A stretch of 64,000 nucleotides of DNA. Source: JBCCAG01 sp050330955 (GTDB taxonomy: Bacteria; Cyanobacteriota; Cyanobacteriia; CAKZMO01). This document shows positions 1 to 8,639 of the stretch, one piece after another. Where the stretch lies: the NCBI GenBank assembly GCA_050330955.1, contig JBHJHJ010000003.1, positions 1 to 64,000 on the forward strand, written 5' to 3'. Both the position numbers and the translations under genes were made by a program. The notes under the pieces are model-generated. The model made no database searches, was not told the origin of the DNA, and worked only from the letters and a program-made list of their open reading frames with translations. Positions within the stretch are counted from its first letter, which is position 1; each line of letters begins with the position of its first letter.

Positions 1-1236
1 GACACCAGACCAGATGAGGTCCGCACAGTCGAGCTTCGCCAGGCGCGGGTCAACCAGTTACTGGGTCCGGTGGTGCTAACGGATGAGAGCCTCGGCGCCC
101 TCAGCGCCGAGGAGATAGTGCGCATTCTGGTGGCGCTGGGGTGCCAAATGGAGGCGATGCCTGGACGTGAGATAGGCGAGAGCGTGTGGAAAGTCACCAT
201 TCCCCCCTACCGCTACCGCGACCTAGAGCGAGAGATTGATCTGATTGAAGAGGTGGCGCGGCTCTACGGCTACAACCGCTTCGCCACCACCCTGCCCGGT
301 AAGAGTGAGGCGGGCCGACTGTCGCCCCGCTACGCCGCTACCCAGCGCGTCACCGCTGCCCTGCGAGGGGAAGGGCTCACCGAGCTGGTGCACTATTCTC
401 TGGTGAAGCCCGAAGACGATCGCCAGGTTAAGCTGGCAAACCCGCTCTACGCTGAGTACTCGGCCCTGCGCATGGAGCTGTTTTCGGGCCTGCTGGATGC
501 GTTTCAGTACAACCTAGAGCAGGGCAGCGGCCCCCTCAACGGCTTCGAGCTGGGGCGGGTGTTTTGGACTGAGGGCGAGTCGCGCTCTGAAAAAGACGTG
601 ATTGCCGGCATTATGGGGGGCGACCCAAAGCAGGGCCAGTGGACCCAGGGCGGCCAGCCTCAGCCCTTAAGCTGGTTTGAGGCCAAAGGCATTCTGGAGA
701 GCCTATTTCGGCAATTGGCGATCGCCCCAGAGTTTCGGCCCCACGCCGATCACCCTTGGCTGCACCCAGGCCGTACAGCGTCGCTATGGCTAGGGGAGCA
801 GGATCTAGGGCTGTTTGGGCAGCTTCACCCCCAGATGCGGCAGCAGCGCGACCTGCCAGAAGCGGTTTACCTGTTTAAGCTCGACCTGGATACGCTGCTG
901 GCCGACATTACCCAAGAGGGCGCCGACGTGCCCCTGTTCTCGCCCTACTCCACCTACCCCGCCGCCGATAGGGATATCGCTTTCTATGCGCCGCTGGACC
1001 TGTCCCTCGCCAAAATCGAGCAGGTGATTCAGATGGCTGGCGCCCCGCTGCTGTCGACGGTGGCGCTATTTGATGAGTATCGCGGGGAGGGGGTGCCGGA
1101 AGGGCAGCGCAGCCTGGCGCTGCGCCTTGTATATCGAACGGCGGACCGGACGCTGACGGATGAGGACGTGGACCCGGTTCACCAGCAGGTGCGGGATGCT
1201 CTGGTGGAAACCTTAGGGGTGACCCCTCGCAGCTAG
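1..1236 (+). CDS. pheT: Phenylalanyl-tRNA synthetase beta subunit, C-terminal part
   Basis: This is the 3' part of pheT; the frame is open from base 1 and the true start lies upstream of the window. The beta subunit pairs with PheS to charge tRNA-Phe in the cytoplasm. Visible are the B5 domain with its acidic motif REIDLIEEVARLYGYNRF, the catalytic-like core domains in the middle, and at the C-terminus the ferredoxin-fold anticodon-binding domain starting near FSPYSTYPAADRDIAFY. About 410 codons are present, roughly half of the usual 800-residue protein. Identity is secure from the motifs and the domain order. Confidence 0.95.
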   Translation, partial: DTRPDEVRTVELRQARVNQLLGPVVLTDESLGALSAEEIVRILVALGCQMEAMPGREIGESVWKVTIPPYRYRDLEREIDLIEEVARLYGYNRFATTLPGKSEAGRLSPRYAATQRVTAALRGEGLTELVHYSLVKPEDDRQVKLANPLYAEYSALRMELFSGLLDAFQYNLEQGSGPLNGFELGRVFWTEGESRSEKDVIAGIMGGDPKQGQWTQGGQPQPLSWFEAKGILESLFRQLAIAPEFRPHADHPWLHPGRTASLWLGEQDLGLFGQLHPQMRQQRDLPEAVYLFKLDLDTLLADITQEGADVPLFSPYSTYPAADRDIAFYAPLDLSLAKIEQVIQMAGAPLLSTVALFDEYRGEGVPEGQRSLALRLVYRTADRTLTDEDVDPVHQQVRDALVETLGVTPRS

Positions 1237-1297
1237 GCGCATTCTGGGCGATGGACAGTGACGCTAGGTCCTTAATTTTTCTTAACCTTGGGCTGAT

Positions 1298-2518
1298 ATG
1301 CTTCCCAAAACGACGGAAGCCGACGCCATGACCACTGACCCGATTTCACCTAACCCGACGGCCCCAGAGCCACCGCCCGAATCGGATGCCCAGCGCCTTA
1401 AGGAGCTGGCTGTGGTCTTCTTTCGGCTGGGGACCGTGGCCTTTGGTGGCCCTGCGGCCCACGTCGCCATGATGGACGATGAGGTGGTAAAGCGACGGCA
1501 GTGGATGACCCGGGAGCAGTTGCTGGACCTAATCGGCGTCACTAGCCTCATTCCCGGCCCCAACTCCACTGAGCTGGCGATCCATATTGGCTATGAGCGC
1601 GGCGGCTGGCGGGGGCTGTTTGTGGCGGGATCCTGCTTCATTTTCCCCGCCATGACTCTGGTGTGGATTTTGGCGGCCATATACGATCGCTACCAGACGG
1701 TGCCTGAGGTGGGCTGGCTGCTCTACGGCATTAAGCCGGTGATCATCGCGGTAATTCTGCAGGCCCTCTGGAAGCTGGGGAAGAAGGCGATTAAGGATGC
1801 GCCAACGGCCGCGGCGGCGATCGCAGTGGTCGCGGCGTTTTTCCTCGGCCTCAATGAAATCTTGCTGCTGCTGCTGGCGGGGTTGGGGGTGATGCTTTAC
1901 AAAAACTGGCGCCGCCGCAGTTCTGCCGCCCTGCTGCCGGTGACAGGACTGCTGGCCCAAGTGGGGGAGGCTTCAACAGACGTCACCACAAGGCCCGTCA
2001 CCTGGCTGCAGGCCTTCCTGTTTTTCCTCAAAATTGGTTCGGTGCTCTACGGCAGCGGCTACGTGCTACTGGCTTTTCTGCAGGAAGACTTGGTGGAGCG
2101 CAACGGTTGGCTCACCTCCCAGCAGCTTCTAGACGCCATCGCCATCGGCCAGTTTACCCCAGGCCCGGTGTTCACTACGGCCACCTTTGTGGGCTACCTG
2201 CTGGCGGGGAACTTGGGGGCGATCGCCGCCACGGTGGGCATCTTTTTGCCGGCGTTCCTCCTGGTAGGCCTGATTAGCCCCTGGGTCACGACACTGCGCA
2301 ACTCTCCCTGGTTCAGCGCCTTTCTGGACGGCATCAACGCCGCCTCGCTGGGCCTGATGGCGGTGGTCACCCTCACCCTGGCGCAGGCCGCGCTGCTGGA
2401 TATTCCCACCGTACTGCTGGCGATCGCGGCAGCGGTGGCGGTGTTCAAATACAAAATAAACTCCGCCTGGATTGTGCTCGCAGGCGGAGTCGCCGGTTTT
2501 ATATCAAATGCAATTTAA
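1298..2518 (+). CDS. chrA: Chromate transporter, CHR family, two-domain form
   Basis: This is a 406-residue integral membrane protein of the CHR family, whose members export chromate in exchange or symport at the inner membrane. Two homologous halves are visible. The first carries FGGPAAHVAMMDDEVV and IPGPNSTELAIHIGY; the second carries YGSGYVLLAFLQEDLV and FTPGPVFTTATFVGY. This is the duplicated long form. The N-terminus before about residue 35 is hydrophilic and proline-rich, so translation could also begin at the ATG at 1328. The gene follows pheT after about 60 bases. Family assignment is firm; the natural substrate is inferred from the family only. Confidence 0.9.
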   Translation: MLPKTTEADAMTTDPISPNPTAPEPPPESDAQRLKELAVVFFRLGTVAFGGPAAHVAMMDDEVVKRRQWMTREQLLDLIGVTSLIPGPNSTELAIHIGYERGGWRGLFVAGSCFIFPAMTLVWILAAIYDRYQTVPEVGWLLYGIKPVIIAVILQALWKLGKKAIKDAPTAAAAIAVVAAFFLGLNEILLLLLAGLGVMLYKNWRRRSSAALLPVTGLLAQVGEASTDVTTRPVTWLQAFLFFLKIGSVLYGSGYVLLAFLQEDLVERNGWLTSQQLLDAIAIGQFTPGPVFTTATFVGYLLAGNLGAIAATVGIFLPAFLLVGLISPWVTTLRNSPWFSAFLDGINAASLGLMAVVTLTLAQAALLDIPTVLLAIAAAVAVFKYKINSAWIVLAGGVAGFISNAI

Positions 2519-2536
2519 TTCGTAGGGGCCACATCT

Positions 2537-2564
2537 GTAGGGGCATACAGCCGTATGCTCTTCT
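2537..2564. repeat. Degenerate dispersed GTAGGGGC palindrome
   Basis: A copy of a short palindromic element begins GTAGGGGCATAC and closes with GTATGCTC just after chrA. A half copy, GTAGGGGCC, sits immediately before it at 2522. The same kind of element occurs after the gene at 5541-8285, so it may act as a transcript end or be a REP-like repeat. Confidence 0.55.
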
Positions 2565-2604
2565 AGCATCAAAGGCCATAGAACCCTGCCGAAATCAGAC
2601 CCCA

Positions 2605-3294
2605 TCACGACGACATCACCGGCACCGCAGCGACAGAATCAGCATCCTCACCCATCGAATCGCTCTTAGCCGCACGGGCAGCGCGGTGCTCAATTTCAGC
2701 CAGCTTACCGTGGACATGACCGTTACCATTGCGGGGCTGCAGCAGGCCATAGCCACCGTGGTTGCGCTCATAGATCACGTTGATTTCGCCAGTGCTGGCG
2801 TTGCGAAACATATAAAAATCATGCCCCACAAGCTGGAGCTGTTCCAGCGCTTCTTCAACGGCCATCGGCGGCATGGCAAAATACTTGGTGCGCACCACCT
2901 CCTGAGGCAGTTCCGGGGCACGCTCTTTTAGCAGTGTGGGCTCGACAGGCGCTTTGGCGATCGCCTCAGCAGTTTTGACAGGAGTATGGGCTTTATCCTG
3001 GCGCTTCTCCTTGAACCGGCGCATCTGCCGCGCAATCTTGTTGGCGACAAGGTCAATGCTGGCATACAGGTTCTCGCTGCACTCCTCCGCCCGCACCACA
3101 GCGCCACTGGCATAGACAGTAACCTCGGCGGCGTGCTTTGCGCTGATGCGAGGATTCCGCGCCACCGAGAGGTGCACATCTACCTCCATTGCTGCAGTTT
3201 GAAAGCGACTAACGGCTTTGACGATTTTCTGCTGCACGTAATCGTGAATTGCAGGCGTGACGTCAATGTTCTTACCTTGGATAACAAGCTTCAT
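2605..3294 (-). CDS. hpf: Ribosome hibernation promoting factor, long form (LrtA type)
   Basis: This protein binds the 30S subunit and dimerises 70S ribosomes into inactive 100S particles; in cyanobacteria it is known as LrtA, the light-repressed transcript product. The N-terminal S30AE domain starts MKLVIQGKNIDVTPAI and spans about residues 1-100. A linker follows, then the C-terminal dimerisation domain with YFAMPPMAVEEALEQLQLVG and GEINVIYERNHGGYGLL. I start it at the ATG at 3294, because upstream in-frame residues do not match the family. The length is 229 aa with a short C-terminal extension. A perfect 14-base palindrome lies about 70 bases upstream. Confidence 0.93.
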   Translation of the reverse strand: MKLVIQGKNIDVTPAIHDYVQQKIVKAVSRFQTAAMEVDVHLSVARNPRISAKHAAEVTVYASGAVVRAEECSENLYASIDLVANKIARQMRRFKEKRQDKAHTPVKTAEAIAKAPVEPTLLKERAPELPQEVVRTKYFAMPPMAVEEALEQLQLVGHDFYMFRNASTGEINVIYERNHGGYGLLQPRNGNGHVHGKLAEIEHRAARAAKSDSMGEDADSVAAVPVMSS

Positions 3295-3362
3295 ACAAGC
3301 TGCCTCCCATACACATATTTGGATGTCCATAGGTTAGCCTGAGATGTGTTCTAGGCGACACT

Positions 3363-3376
3363 GCAGTTTAAACTGC
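3363..3376. promoter_or_regulatory. Perfect palindrome upstream of hpf
   Basis: The 14-mer GCAGTTTAAACTGC is perfectly self-complementary and sits 69-82 bases before the hpf start codon, in the hpf to GST intergenic gap. It has the form of a dimeric regulator site. No regulator can be named from the sequence. Confidence 0.4.
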
Positions 3377-3448
3377 GTTGCATCTCTTGAAGATTCTTGA
3401 CATCCGCCCGCCTGTAGATTTACGGCCTGAGATTTACAGGTTGAGACC

Positions 3449-4249
3449 CTAATCGATGCTGATGCGCGTGGGGCTATCGCCCGCAGCCGGGGGCGTCTGG
3501 GTCATCATGGGGCCTGCCACGCGGTAGTCGGCATAGAGGCGATCGCGCCAGTCAAAGAAAGGGGCGTAGGCCGGGTTGTCGGCAATGCCGGGGACGCCGC
3601 GTCCCTGCAGCGAGGCCGGGATGTCGACATAGGCCGCAGCAGGGAACTTGACGTACATCGTTAGGGCAGCCACTGAGAAGTCCGCTAGGGTGGGCTCGTC
3701 CCCAATCAGGTAGGGGCGATCGCGCAGCAGGAGAGTCAGGGCCTCTAAACTGCGCTCCACATCTACCCGCGCCGCTTTGACCACGTCCGGGCCCAGGCCA
3801 AGGCTGCTGCCCACAATATCCAAAGCTTCGCGGGGCACCGCACCCACCAAACCTTTGAGGAAGTCTGGGGTCTGGGGCGGCAGCAGCGCCGTGCGGAGGT
3901 CTGGGTTTTGCCCAAAGGCGCCCAGCATGACTTTGCGGGCGTTGAGGCCGATGGAGTCGTCCGCCCAGGCCTCAAGTGCCAAACAGTAGCCCCGCTGAAC
4001 GGGGTCAGTGGGGATGAGGGAGCGATCGGGATAGGCGCCCTCTAGGTAAAATGCAATCCCAGTAGAATCAGCGATCGCTTCAGCCCCATCCTGCAGCACC
4101 GGGACCTGTCGCTGTCCCGACAGGCGATAGACATCAAGCTGGCCGATGCCCGGCGTCACTTCTTTCTTCTGGTACGTTAGTCCTTTGTAGTCCAGCAGAA
4201 AGCGGACCTTCTCGCAGTAGTGCGACATCTCAAACTGATACAGTTCCAT
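3449..4249 (-). CDS. Glutathione S-transferase family protein
   Basis: This is a 266-residue soluble protein with a thioredoxin-like N-terminal GST domain, about residues 1-75: MELYQFEMSHYCEKVRFLL, then the cis-proline region RQVPVLQDG. The all-helical C-terminal domain is recognisable from LIGDEPTLADFSVAALTMYV, which is the typical GST N-capping/helix 6 motif. The SHYCEK motif supplies a candidate catalytic Cys at the usual Ser/Cys position, as in omega- or glutaredoxin-like GSTs. The last 25 residues are a tail unlike the family core. Substrate is unknown. Confidence 0.85.
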   Translation of the reverse strand: MELYQFEMSHYCEKVRFLLDYKGLTYQKKEVTPGIGQLDVYRLSGQRQVPVLQDGAEAIADSTGIAFYLEGAYPDRSLIPTDPVQRGYCLALEAWADDSIGLNARKVMLGAFGQNPDLRTALLPPQTPDFLKGLVGAVPREALDIVGSSLGLGPDVVKAARVDVERSLEALTLLLRDRPYLIGDEPTLADFSVAALTMYVKFPAAAYVDIPASLQGRGVPGIADNPAYAPFFDWRDRLYADYRVAGPMMTQTPPAAGDSPTRISID

Positions 4250-4437
4250 AGCGTTTCCTCAGCCTTTCCTCGAATGATTGCGTGAGCCGCTCTTAGGCCC
4301 TTTTGAGTCTGCCATACTCCAGGCAGCGCTGCTGAGACCATAAGGCGTAACTCATTCCTCAAAGTTGATGTACTCAAGCGGGGTTCAAATCAATGGATTG
4401 GCTCAGTTTTATTGCTGACGTTTCGCTATGATGACTC

Positions 4438-5355
4438 ATGTTGTTCTCTAAGCGTGGTGTGTCCGTGACTGGAATCCTCCAAACCGTTGAAGAGGCGCTG
4501 CTGAATATGGTTCGGGACGGTGTTGCAACACTTCCTGCACTCATAGCAGCGATCGCCATCATTATAATTACGTCGTTTGTCGTCAGACCCATTCGTAGGG
4601 TGGCTGGGGCAACTGCTGACCGACTCTTTAACAGTGACTCGCTGCGCTCTTTGGTCAATCAGATGACCACGGTAGCCGTTTGGGTACTCGGCATACTGAT
4701 AGCCGGGGCGGTGCTGTTTCCGGGCCTAGAGCCAGGGGACTTGCTGGGCTTGCTGGGCTTGAGTTCCGTTGCCATTGGCTTCGCCTTTCAGGACATTTTT
4801 AAGAATTTTCTGGCGGGGATTTTGCTGCTGCTCAACCAGCCCTTTCAGCTCAACGATCAAATCGTTGTCTCAGACTACGAGGGAACGGTCGAGGAAATCA
4901 CCATTCGCTCCACCCACATTCGCACCTACCAGGGAGAGCAAATCGTCATCCCTAACTCTATCGTATTCACCAGCCCGATTACGGTATTGACCCACCGGGA
5001 CTTCCGCCGCACCGATTTAGCGATTGGTCTTGACTATAATACGCCGCTGCCCAGAGCGCGTCAGGTTCTCCTGATGGCCCTCGCAGATATCGATGGCGTG
5101 CTCTCCCAGCCCTCAACAGAAGTAGATTTGGTGGGTTTTGGGGATAGCGCCATCGATTTTATTGTGCGCTACTGGACCCGTCCGGAAAAAGTTCACGTCA
5201 GACAGACCCAGAGCAGGGTGATCTTAGCGCTGAAGCAGGCTTGTGACGACGCCGACTTCAACATTCCCTATCCCATTCGAACGGTCTATCACTTTGACCA
5301 GGAAAAGTTTAGCGACTACTTCGAGGTGGCTCGGTCAGACGCGAACGGAGGCTAA
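4438..5355 (+). CDS. Small-conductance mechanosensitive channel, MscS family
   Basis: This is a 305-residue inner-membrane channel that opens under membrane tension to release osmolytes. Three hydrophobic segments are visible, about residues 30-52, 75-95 and 105-145. The last contains the pore-lining helix with glycine and alanine spacing (LLGLLGLSSVAIGFAFQDIF) followed by KNFLAGILLLLNQPFQLNDQ, the signature MscS stretch. The beta domain (VVSDYEGTVEEITIRSTHIR, then IVIPNSIVF) and the alpha/beta C-terminal domain follow. It stands alone between the divergent GST gene and the glycoside hydrolase gene. Confidence 0.92.
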   Translation: MLFSKRGVSVTGILQTVEEALLNMVRDGVATLPALIAAIAIIIITSFVVRPIRRVAGATADRLFNSDSLRSLVNQMTTVAVWVLGILIAGAVLFPGLEPGDLLGLLGLSSVAIGFAFQDIFKNFLAGILLLLNQPFQLNDQIVVSDYEGTVEEITIRSTHIRTYQGEQIVIPNSIVFTSPITVLTHRDFRRTDLAIGLDYNTPLPRARQVLLMALADIDGVLSQPSTEVDLVGFGDSAIDFIVRYWTRPEKVHVRQTQSRVILALKQACDDADFNIPYPIRTVYHFDQEKFSDYFEVARSDANGG

Positions 5356-5540
5356 GAACCCATGTCTCAGGTTCAGCTCAGCCATGCTGGCTAAATTTTT
5401 GGTAAAGTCATGGCGGACTAATAGGATTTTCCTTGATATGAAGCGAAAAGCCTGGGAGTATATGTTTTGTTGAGCCCGTATAAGGTAGATGAACTACGAC
5501 TTGGACGCAGCGCTGATGAAGCGGAGCATCTAGGTAAACC

Positions 5541-8285
5541 GTGAGGAGTGCAACTTTGGTCGACGTGCGTTCTATATTGAATTCTGCTAAATCCGTTGGC
5601 AGGCTGCGTCAACGGACCCTGCTGTCTGCGTTCGGCCTGGTTGTGACGACGGCAGGCCTATTAGGGTTAGCTGATTCAGCAGGGGTTACGCTCCCAACTG
5701 CGATCGCCCCAGCCCATGCACTCACGCCTCGCTCCGACGGGTCGGTGCTGGTTCTGCAGTCAGATTCTGGGGAGCCGCTGTCCGAGGCCTGGCTGGCTGA
5801 GCGCTTTGGCTCTGCTGGCGTTAACTATCATCTCATTCGTTGGTCAGACCTCGCTACTGGAGGTGATTTAGGCGACGCATCATTCACCCCAGAGACTGCT
5901 GCTGGCAGCGAGCCTCCTATTCTATTTCTCCTCAACGCCGAGATGATGTCTCGGCAGCAGATAGGGCTGCTGCGCCGCTTCCTAGACAGAGGTGGACGGC
6001 TCGTGGTTGCGGGGCGTATCGGTTTGGCCTCTTCCGATGCTATTCAGCAGGAGCTGCGATCGCTGCTGGGGGCCTACTGGGCGTTTCCGCTGCTAGAGCC
6101 CGCCCGTGTGGCGCCCGCTGCAGAGAGCGTGCCTAGTAGTGAACACGCGTTGATGGGCGGGGTCGTCGTGCCCCATGGTACCAATAGCCAAGTCCTAGCG
6201 ACCTGGACAGATAGCGCCGGTTCTCAAGATTCGCCAGCCGTTGTCAGAACGGGTCAGGTGCTGTTTTTAGGGTGGGACTGGGGCGCAGAGACTGACCTAC
6301 GAATGGACAGCGCTTGGCTTCAGGCATCGGTTCTGCAGTTTGACCATAGCTTTGCTGTCGGGGGACCTGTAGACGATTCCAGCGATGAGGCTCACGGTAC
6401 TGAATCAGCGCTTCAGGCTGCTACATCTCAAAGGACAAGATCCGCTCTGTCTGCCCAGGCCCCAAGTGACCAGGCCGCAAATCAGGAGGTCGTGCAGGAA
6501 TCAGCGCCTGCGGCTCTTCCTATTTGGCCCCGTGAAGCGAACCTCATGACCCAGGAGCTAGAGAGCCTGATGGGTCGATTCGAAAGCGCGCTCTTGCTGG
6601 CTGAATCAATGGCGCCCTCGCTCAATGCCCAAACCAATGACTCAGTGCTAGTGGCATCGGCGGATTCAATTCAAATTACTGAACGCGATGAGCCATCGGC
6701 GCTTGACAGACAATATTCTCTTCTAGATCAAGTACAGCGCACGCTAGACGAATTTCCGACGCTGGTGGCCCAGCAAGAGTACGGCGCTGCGCGTCAGGCT
6801 TGGTTTGAGGCCAGGCGCCTCCTGTGGGACAACTTTCCCACCGATAGGCCCGTGGCCCAGCCCGAGATCCGCGCCATCTGGCTCGACCGGGGGACGATTG
6901 TGGCGGCTGAGTCCCATGAGGGTCTGGCCCGTATCTTTGACCAAATTGCCCAGGCCGGCATCAACACCGTCTTCTTTGAAACTCTTAACGCAGGCTATCC
7001 CATCTATCCCAGTGAAGTTGCGCCACAGCGAAACCCGCTGATCTCAGAAGATTGGGATCCGCTGGCGTCTGCAGTAGAGCTAGCTCACGATCGCGACATC
7101 GAAATCCATGCCTGGGTGTGGGTATTCGCAACAGGAAATCAGCGGCACAACACATTGGTAGGCCAGCCATGGGACTATCTCGGTCCTGTGCTAGAACAGC
7201 ACCCCAACTGGGCCAACGTAGATCAGCAGGGCAACCCGATTCCGCAGGGACAGACGAAGCCATTTCTAGATCCAGCCAACTCTGGGGTTCGGCGCTATCT
7301 GCTACGGCTCTTTGGCGAGATCCTGACCGAGTACGAGGTGGACGGCCTCCAGCTCGACTACATTCGCTATCCGTTTCAGGACCCCAGCGCGGGGCGCTCC
7401 TACGGCTACGGCACTTCCTCTCGCCGGGCCTTCAAGGCTCAGACCGGCGTTGACCCGGCGACCCTATCCCCCAGCGATCGCGTCCTGTGGGAGCAGTGGA
7501 CTGATTTTCGCGTTGAGCAAGTGGATTCCTTTGTCTCGGCGGTCTCTCGCTTAATCGATCGTCGTCGCCCGGAGGCGATTTTATCCGCAGCGGTGTTTCC
7601 CATGCCGGAGCACGAGCGCCGCCACAAAATCCAGCAGGGTTGGGAGCGCTGGGCCCGCGAGGGCAAAGTGGACATCATTGCCACCATGAGCTACGCCATC
7701 GACACTCCCCAGCTTCAAGCGCTAGTGGACCCCTGGCTCGATTCCAGTCTGTCTCCAGCGTTGATCCTGCCGGCCATTCGCCTGCTCAATTTGCCCAATT
7801 CGCTGGCGCTGGACCAGATTCAGGCCCTGCGAGATCTGCCCGCTGGCGGGTATGCCCTATTCGCTGCCGAAAACCTGAACCAGAACGAGGCGCTGCAGCA
7901 GGTGTTCCAGCGGACCCAAGGTAGCATTGACGCGCCGGCAATTCCCTATCGAGAGCCCTTTGTAGCGGCGGTTGAGCGGTATGGGGTGCTGCAGCGAGAG
8001 TGGGATGTAGCCCTAGGAAACGGCAGGCTGTATATCGGTTCCCAGCAGCGGGAAGAATTTATGGAGCGGGCGATCGCCCTTGCTGATGAGCTAGAGGAGC
8101 TGTCGGAAGACCCTTCATCTAAAACCATAAGCGGGGCAAGACAAGAGCTCCAGAGCTTCCGCGCTCAGTTTAGCCAGTGGATGGCGCTGCAGGCTATTAA
8201 CGGTCGTTATCGTGTTCAGACTTGGGAAAATCGGCTCGCAGCCATTGACAGTCTTTTAGCCTATGGGGAAGACCGTCTTGAGTAG
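5541..8285 (+). CDS. Secreted glycoside hydrolase-like protein (GHL10/PF02638 type)
   Basis: This is a 914-residue exported protein. A hydrophobic leader is visible at about residues 28-60, ending near APAHA, and supports secretion or membrane anchoring. Residues about 70-270 resemble a class-I amidotransferase-like fold (FLLNAEMMSRQQIGLLRRFL, LFLGWDWGAE). A linker and coiled region follow. Residues about 440-790 form the YddW/GHL10 TIM barrel: IRAIWLDRG, INTVFFETLNAGYPIYPS, EIHAWVWVFATGNQ, VDGLQLDYIRYPF and IIATMSYA are typical. Such proteins are thought to act on peptidoglycan or other cell-surface glycans; that is inference. The start is the GTG at 5541; another GTG just downstream, near 5566, is possible. 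Confidence 0.82.
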   Translation: MRSATLVDVRSILNSAKSVGRLRQRTLLSAFGLVVTTAGLLGLADSAGVTLPTAIAPAHALTPRSDGSVLVLQSDSGEPLSEAWLAERFGSAGVNYHLIRWSDLATGGDLGDASFTPETAAGSEPPILFLLNAEMMSRQQIGLLRRFLDRGGRLVVAGRIGLASSDAIQQELRSLLGAYWAFPLLEPARVAPAAESVPSSEHALMGGVVVPHGTNSQVLATWTDSAGSQDSPAVVRTGQVLFLGWDWGAETDLRMDSAWLQASVLQFDHSFAVGGPVDDSSDEAHGTESALQAATSQRTRSALSAQAPSDQAANQEVVQESAPAALPIWPREANLMTQELESLMGRFESALLLAESMAPSLNAQTNDSVLVASADSIQITERDEPSALDRQYSLLDQVQRTLDEFPTLVAQQEYGAARQAWFEARRLLWDNFPTDRPVAQPEIRAIWLDRGTIVAAESHEGLARIFDQIAQAGINTVFFETLNAGYPIYPSEVAPQRNPLISEDWDPLASAVELAHDRDIEIHAWVWVFATGNQRHNTLVGQPWDYLGPVLEQHPNWANVDQQGNPIPQGQTKPFLDPANSGVRRYLLRLFGEILTEYEVDGLQLDYIRYPFQDPSAGRSYGYGTSSRRAFKAQTGVDPATLSPSDRVLWEQWTDFRVEQVDSFVSAVSRLIDRRRPEAILSAAVFPMPEHERRHKIQQGWERWAREGKVDIIATMSYAIDTPQLQALVDPWLDSSLSPALILPAIRLLNLPNSLALDQIQALRDLPAGGYALFAAENLNQNEALQQVFQRTQGSIDAPAIPYREPFVAAVERYGVLQREWDVALGNGRLYIGSQQREEFMERAIALADELEELSEDPSSKTISGARQELQSFRAQFSQWMALQAINGRYRVQTWENRLAAIDSLLAYGEDRLE

Positions 8286-8313
8286 TAGGGGCACATAGCT
8301 GTGCGCCCCTACT
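8284..8313. terminator. Palindromic GTAGGGGC element, likely transcript end
   Basis: AGTAGGGGCACA pairs with TGTGCGCCCCTACT across a four-base loop, with a two-base bulge. It overlaps the stop codon of the glycoside hydrolase gene. It is the best-preserved copy here of a dispersed cyanobacterial palindrome and could end transcription from both sides. Confidence 0.6.
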
Positions 8314-8345
8314 AGAAGCTAAATTGGCGATGCTAAACAATAAGC

Positions 8346-8504
8346 TTAAAGCGCCTGACGTCTTGCCCGGACGTTGGGGTAGGGCGTGCCCTCAAACGGC
8401 TGAAACCCAACCGCTGGGTAAACCCCGTCATCAGGGCTGAACAGACGCAGTACCCCTTCCCAAACAAACTGCAGTGCGCGCTGTAGGCTATCGACAATGT
8501 TCAT
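8346..8504 (-). CDS. Small conserved cyanobacterial protein, 52 aa
   Basis: A short reading frame encodes 52 residues: it begins MNIVDSLQRALQFVWEGVLR, continues LFSPDDGVYPAVGFQPFEGT and ends in an Arg-rich tail RARRQAL. It has a strong ribosome site, AGGAGA, seven bases before the ATG. The amphipathic N-terminal helix followed by the SPDD..YP..G.QPFEG segment resembles short unannotated proteins I recall from other cyanobacteria, but no function is known to me. It is convergent with the preceding gene across a palindromic terminator. Confidence 0.7.
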   Translation of the reverse strand: MNIVDSLQRALQFVWEGVLRLFSPDDGVYPAVGFQPFEGTPYPNVRARRQAL

Positions 8505-8639
8505 GACGTTTCTCCTATTTTGAGCCGCTGCGAGGTGCTCTCGCGTGAGCTGATTTATCTAATCTTTACTGACTTCACCGGAATTTTCCTTTAATTTTTA
8601 TGCATGGCCTTTACCGTACTTAATGAAGCTTGAACAGCC

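Noticed and set aside
2986..3342. 118-residue plus-strand frame
   Set aside because: It is antisense to hpf, whose protein motifs are unambiguous.
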